A stretch of 8,861 nucleotides of DNA from contig JACMNZ010000364.1 in NCBI GenBank assembly GCA_014378285.1, positions 1 through 8,861 of the forward strand. Direction: 5' to 3'. The position numbers and the translations under genes are program-made. The notes under the pieces are model-generated. The model saw only the letters and a program-made list of their open reading frames with translations, did no database searches and had not been told where the DNA came from. Source of the stretch: Pseudopedobacter sp. (lineage in GTDB: Bacteria; Bacteroidota; Bacteroidia; Sphingobacteriales; Sphingobacteriaceae). Below, in pieces: positions 5,895 to 8,861 of this stretch. The first letter of the stretch is position 1. Each line of letters begins with the position of its first letter.

Positions 5895-7325
5895 TTATGG
5901 TTTAGCGTTTATTTGCCATATTGTGTGGAAAATACCTTCTTTATCAGTACGCTCATAAGTATGTGCGCCAAAATAATCTCTTTGCGCTTGGATTAAATTA
6001 GAAGGCATCCTGCCGCTTTTCAAATTATCAAAATAGCTTAAAGCCGATGAAAATACGGCTGTACCAATGCCTGCTTTTACGGCTGCAATAATAATACTTC
6101 TTGCAGCATTTACTGTAATTTTAATTTGTTTTGACACTTTTTTGTCTAAAAGCAGATTATCTAAATCGGGTTTATTTTTATAAGCTGTATAAATTTCCTC
6201 TAAAAACGAAGCTCTAATTATGCATCCACCTCTCCATATTTTTGCACAATCTGCCAAGTTTAAATCGTAATTCATTTCTTGTGATGCTTTTTGCATCAGT
6301 TCCATTCCTTGCGTATAAATTATTTTCATGGTAAAAGCCGCGGCATCTTCTAAATCTTTTAAAACTTCTGCTTTATCAATATCAATGCTGGTAGCATCGC
6401 TATAAACTTTATCAACAGCTAATCTTAAATCTTTTTGTTTAGATAAATCTCGCATGGCAACAGCCGCATCAATACAAGTAGTAACGGATTGTAAGTCCAT
6501 AGAAACTTGGGATGTCCATTTTCCAGTTCCTTTGGCTTTTGCCTCATCCTTTATGTAATTAAGTAAAACATCTTTATCTCCGTCTTCTTTTAAGAAAAAG
6601 ATTTGCTCTGTGATTTCTAAAAGATAGGATTGTAATTTCCCATTATTCCATTTTTTAAACTCATTACCTATTTCTTCATCTGGCATATTTAAACCAACTT
6701 TCATCAGTTCATAAGCTTCTGCAATCATTTGCATTAATGCATACTCTATCCCGTTGTGAACCATTTTCACGAAATGTCCTGATGCTCCTGGGCCAATATA
6801 AGTAACACAGGGCTCTCCGTTAACTTTGGCAGAAACAGCTTCAAGGATCGGTTTCATCACTTGATAAGCTTTTTTATCGCCTCCAGGCATCATACTTGGG
6901 CCAAATCTTGCTCCTTTTTCTCCTCCAGAAATCCCCATTCCAAAAAAATGGATATTCATTTTTTGAAGTTCTATAAATCGTTTATCAGTATCGGTATAAT
7001 GAGAGTTTCCTCCATCAATAATTAAATCTCCTTCATCTAATAAAGGCAACAATTCTTGGATCACAGCATCAACAATCTTACCTGCAGGCACCAACATCAT
7101 AATTGCTCTCGGTACTTTAAGGCTTTGCACAAAATCCTCAATCTCCATTATTCCTACAGTACCGGTTTTAACACCTTCTTTATTTAACAATTCTACTTGT
7201 TGCGGGCTTTTATCGTAACCCGTAACGTTAAAACCGTTATCTGCCATGTTTAACAATAAATTTCTACCCATGGTGCCTAAACCAATCATCCCAAAGGCAT
7301 GTTTTTTTTCTGCTATCTCTTTCAT
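5895..7325 (-). CDS. gnd: 6-phosphogluconate dehydrogenase, decarboxylating
   Basis: Oxidative decarboxylation of 6-phosphogluconate to ribulose-5-phosphate and CO2, producing NADPH; a cytosolic dimer in the family. The 476-residue length is of the long, NADP-type class. Motifs: the dinucleotide fold 'MIGLGTMGRNLLLNM' (13-27), 'MLVPAGKIVD' (77-86), 'IIDGGNSHYTDT' (102-113), the substrate loop 'GISGGEKGARFGPSMMPGG' (131-149), and the catalytic segment 'GHFVKMVHNGIEYALMQ' (183-199) with Lys187 and Glu194. The C-terminal all-helical domain ends with the clamp 'QRDYFGAHTYER' and 'HTIWQ'. It is the first gene of the gnd-zwf-pgl block. The 214 bases upstream separate it from the ROK kinase and contain a likely terminator, so gnd probably has its own promoter, which I could not locate by consensus. 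Confidence 0.97.
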   Translation of the reverse strand: MKEIAEKKHAFGMIGLGTMGRNLLLNMADNGFNVTGYDKSPQQVELLNKEGVKTGTVGIMEIEDFVQSLKVPRAIMMLVPAGKIVDAVIQELLPLLDEGDLIIDGGNSHYTDTDKRFIELQKMNIHFFGMGISGGEKGARFGPSMMPGGDKKAYQVMKPILEAVSAKVNGEPCVTYIGPGASGHFVKMVHNGIEYALMQMIAEAYELMKVGLNMPDEEIGNEFKKWNNGKLQSYLLEITEQIFFLKEDGDKDVLLNYIKDEAKAKGTGKWTSQVSMDLQSVTTCIDAAVAMRDLSKQKDLRLAVDKVYSDATSIDIDKAEVLKDLEDAAAFTMKIIYTQGMELMQKASQEMNYDLNLADCAKIWRGGCIIRASFLEEIYTAYKNKPDLDNLLLDKKVSKQIKITVNAARSIIIAAVKAGIGTAVFSSALSYFDNLKSGRMPSNLIQAQRDYFGAHTYERTDKEGIFHTIWQINAKP

Positions 7326-7539
7326 ATTTAATATGTTTTTTTAATGTGCGGAGATGATTATGTTTAAATCAAATTTTTCAGGGCGTTTATCCACATTTTA
7401 TAACTGTATCTTTTTCCTATAAAAGAAAAAAACCCTGCTTTAACATTGGCCGGGATGACGGTCCAATCATTAACCCGTAACCTTAATGCTAAAAACATAC
7501 AAGCATTCCCAATGTCAAAAGATAAAATTTGATTTTCCT
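7326..7539. other. intergenic region between the ROK kinase and gnd; repeat-like, no gene supported
   Basis: 214 bases on the reading path between two same-strand genes. A 67-codon open frame (7567-7364, - strand) starts inside the kinase 3' end and crosses most of the gap. I do not accept it as a gene. Its middle reads 'TVIPANVKAGFF', and 'VIPA..AG' strings are a familiar sign of an intergenic palindromic repeat translated by accident (GTCATCCCGGC... on the - strand). The segment 7445-7467 is an imperfect inverted repeat (ATTGGcC ... GgtCCAAT), and a terminator-like structure lies at 7426-7454. No TAnnTTTG box for gnd is seen. Confidence 0.45.
7426..7454 (-). terminator. probable rho-independent terminator after the ROK kinase
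   Basis: On the - strand CCCGGC (7454-7449) can pair with GCAGGG (7438-7433), six positions with one G-A mismatch, across a 10-base loop, and is followed directly by seven T (7432-7426). It stands about 85 bases past the kinase stop and about 100 bases before gnd, which suggests that the kinase and gnd-zwf-pgl are separate transcripts. Confidence 0.4.
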
Positions 7540-8283
7540 TTATATAGGATTCACCGTTCTTACGCAATAGCCATCATCTTCTTTCCAAAGAAACATTCCA
7601 CCTCTAATACCATCTCTGTTCCCCACTACCTTAATATTATCGTCTAAATCAAAATTTATTCTTTTTGCGTTTCCACCACTTAAAAACAAACTATCATAAT
7701 TTATAACATTGTTAAAAGTTTCTAAAACGCCTTTAATTTTTGTGTTCCAAACTTTAATCCCATCTTTATCCAATGCTTTATCTCCAATAAAAGCATCATA
7801 ATCAATCCCTTCTCTTACCGGTAAATGAGCAAGCTCTAAATGGGGCAACAATTTTCCGTCCATAAATAAAGCGGTACCAAAACCGGTTCCTAAAGTAATT
7901 ACCATTTCTAAACCAACCCTACTAATTACACCTAATCCTTGCATGTCGGCATCGTTTACTAAACGAACTGGCTTTTTAAATTTGGATGCTATGGCTTGGC
8001 TCAAATTAAAATTTTTGAAAGCTTCGTTATTAAGATTTGGAGCCGTTTTAACTACTCCGTTTTTAATAAACCCAGGAAAACCAACTGAAATTTTATCATA
8101 ATTAGAAAAGTCTTTAATCAATGTTTCAATGGCGGTAATAACATCATCAGGAGTTGCATTTTTTGGAGTTGCAATCTTTTGATATTCTATATCCATTTTG
8201 CCCTCAACATTTAAAATGGTTGATTTAATGTGCGAACCGCCTATATCTAATGCTAGATACTTTTCTTTAGATTGTGATTTCAT
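7540..8283 (-). CDS. ROK-family sugar kinase, polyphosphate-glucokinase-like
   Basis: 247 residues, the short length of the PpgK-type branch of ROK kinases (typical ROK glucokinases are about 300). It probably phosphorylates glucose to glucose-6-phosphate. The ATPase-fold motifs are in order: phosphate-1 'LALDIGGSHIKSTIL' (10-24), 'ISVGFPGFI' with 'VVKTAPNLN' (65-85), 'RLVNDADMQGLGV' (107-119) with Asp111 as the likely catalytic base, phosphate-2 'TLGTGFGTALF' (130-140), 'HLELAHLP' (148-155), which corresponds to the NTELGHL stretch of PpgK, and adenosine motif 'LFLSGGNAKRI' (199-209). The cysteine zinc site of regulatory ROK proteins is absent, as in PpgK. Polyphosphate versus ATP as donor cannot be decided. 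It lies upstream of gnd-zwf-pgl on the same strand, so its product would feed them. Confidence 0.85.
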   Translation of the reverse strand: MKSQSKEKYLALDIGGSHIKSTILNVEGKMDIEYQKIATPKNATPDDVITAIETLIKDFSNYDKISVGFPGFIKNGVVKTAPNLNNEAFKNFNLSQAIASKFKKPVRLVNDADMQGLGVISRVGLEMVITLGTGFGTALFMDGKLLPHLELAHLPVREGIDYDAFIGDKALDKDGIKVWNTKIKGVLETFNNVINYDSLFLSGGNAKRINFDLDDNIKVVGNRDGIRGGMFLWKEDDGYCVRTVNPI

Positions 8284-8384
8284 GAATTTTTTTAATTGGT
8301 TAAATTGAATGTTGGTAATATACCGGTTGTATTTTTTTGCTAAATGCCAATCAGCAAAATAATTACTCTACTAAGCTACAAAAT
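8284..8384. other. divergent intergenic region between the ROK kinase and the right-edge pseudogene
   Basis: 101 bases, AT-rich, between the - strand kinase start and the + strand ATG at 8385. It must hold the kinase promoter, but I find no exact TAnnTTTG box on either strand. A short dyad GGTA-ATA-TACC (8314-8324) followed by CGGTTG is the only structure noted. Too little to call an operator. Confidence 0.35.
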
Positions 8385-8495
8385 ATGGATAAACTTACGG
8401 CGCTTTGGGCCTTAAGTCAGTCTGGGTTAGGAGGTATTTTACACGCTTATAGATTACCATTTTCGGGATTTCTTTTGCTGTTTTTGCAATAATTA

Positions 8496-8526
8496 TTATC
8501 AGATATATTTCTTTCTTATCTGATAA
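8496..8526. repeat. perfect 10-bp inverted repeat with 11-base spacer
   Basis: TTATCAGATA at 8496-8505 and its exact reverse complement TATCTGATAA at 8517-8526 flank an 11-base spacer of T and pyrimidine-rich sequence. It lies inside the decayed membrane-protein gene, in the part coding IIIRYISFLSDN. No T run follows, so it is not a classical terminator. It could be a regulator site, an element footprint, or chance in AT-rich DNA. Confidence 0.6.
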
Positions 8527-8677
8527 CCCTTTCAAAAGCATTATTAATGCCACAATCTTAGTTCTAATTGTTAAGGCAATAGCAAGTCCGCAAAGTCCAA
8601 TTAACGCTTATATCGCTGTTTCTTTTAAGGATTTTTTGGGGCAGTTATTTTTAGTATAATAAAAAATCAAAAGATTG

Positions 8678-8707
8678 GTTATTAAAATGGTTGTTATTAA
8701 AATGGAT
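8678..8707 (+). repeat. 15-bp tandem duplication (two copies)
   Basis: GTTATTAAAATGG occurs at 8678-8690 and again at 8693-8705, identical over 13 bases with a period of 15. The period is a multiple of three, so in the local frame it reads WLLKW then LLLKW. It is probably a slippage duplication within the decayed gene. Confidence 0.65.
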
Positions 8708-8861
8708 TGAGGGGAAAGAAAGCAGCTTTATTAAAGACATTTCTTATATTTTAAAGTTTGTTCCCAAATTAAAAAGTGCTTTTAAAAAAGCGGTTTAAAT
8801 TTTAAAAAATTCTGTTCATCAAAAACCTGAATGGTTAATTGTAGATGAAATTGGGAAGCTA

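Larger units (their letters stand above)
8385..8861 (+). pseudogene. decayed membrane-protein gene apparently joined to part of a THEP1-like NTPase gene, running off the window
   Basis: ATG at 8385 opens 'MDKLTALWALSQSGLGGIL' then 'HAYRLP'. The coding sense is lost and regained in other frames: a missing base near 8457-8459 leads to 'IFGISFAVFAIIII', 'INATILVLIVKAIASPQSP' and 'INAYIAVSFKDFLG'; another in the G run 8638-8641 leads to 'AVIFSIIKN'; a third in the A run 8661-8666 leads to 'SKDWLLKW', 'IEGKESSFIKDISYILKF' and 'PKLKSAFKKAV'. TAA at 8796-8798 then interrupts, and 'ILKNSVHQKPEW', 'LIVDEIGKL' follows to the edge. The first half resembles a small Bacteroidota polytopic membrane protein with a SPxxPxxAYxAVxF motif. 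The last part resembles the Walker B region (DEIG) of THEP1-type nucleoside-triphosphatases, but no P-loop is found upstream. All three shifts are single-base losses, so sequencing error in runs must be excluded, but the stop and the missing P-loop support real decay. Confidence 0.7.

Noticed and set aside
7364..7567. 67-codon open frame on the - strand overlapping the kinase 3' end
   Set aside because: It starts inside the kinase, matches no known family, and its sequence looks like an accidentally translated intergenic repeat and terminator.
8799..8861. Start of an intact THEP1 gene at the right edge
   Set aside because: The DEIG motif normally lies about 90-100 residues into the protein after a P-loop; here only 21 codons precede the edge after a stop, with no P-loop upstream.

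Overview
The window reads as chromosomal DNA of a low-GC Bacteroidota, most likely a Sphingobacteriaceae (Pedobacter-like) bacterium. The grounds are the AT-rich base composition, the absence of strong Shine-Dalgarno sequences, a carboxypeptidase-regulatory-like domain of the type common in this phylum, a DUF421 protein with a C-terminal zinc-ribbon tail, and the gnd-zwf-pgl gene order. The genus is an inference from protein style, not from a marker gene.

Left part, + strand: the 3' end of a cell-envelope protein with a carboxypeptidase-D-regulatory-like domain (2-544); a DUF421/YetF-type membrane protein (696-1394); uracil phosphoribosyltransferase upp (1407-2048); a small DUF2683-like antitoxin (2098-2292) overlapping a YoeB/Txe-type toxin gene broken by both a nonsense codon and a frameshift (2274-2554); and an unrecognised two-helix membrane protein (2591-3067). 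The last gene converges, with a 7-base gap, on the - strand block.

Central part, - strand, read right to left: a ROK-family, polyphosphate-glucokinase-like kinase (8283-7540), a 214-base gap with a probable terminator, then gnd (7325-5895), zwf (5878-4358), pgl (4322-3594) and a DUF4112 membrane protein (3536-3075). Together they could encode glucose to glucose-6-phosphate (ROK kinase), to 6-phosphogluconolactone (Zwf), to 6-phosphogluconate (Pgl), to ribulose-5-phosphate (Gnd): the whole oxidative pentose phosphate branch with its feeding kinase, yielding NADPH and pentose phosphate. DUF4112 is a tail gene of unknown role.

Right edge, + strand: a decayed locus (8385 to window end) whose frame must be corrected three times and which contains a stop. 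Its 5' half resembles a small Bacteroidota membrane protein. Its 3' end resembles the middle of a THEP1-like nucleoside-triphosphatase, as if a deletion had joined two neighbouring genes. It contains a perfect 10-bp inverted repeat and a 15-bp tandem duplication.

I do not see a clearly novel defence system, CRISPR array, RNA gene or intact mobile element. The most interesting observations are the two independently decaying loci and the small antitoxin that has apparently outlived its toxin.
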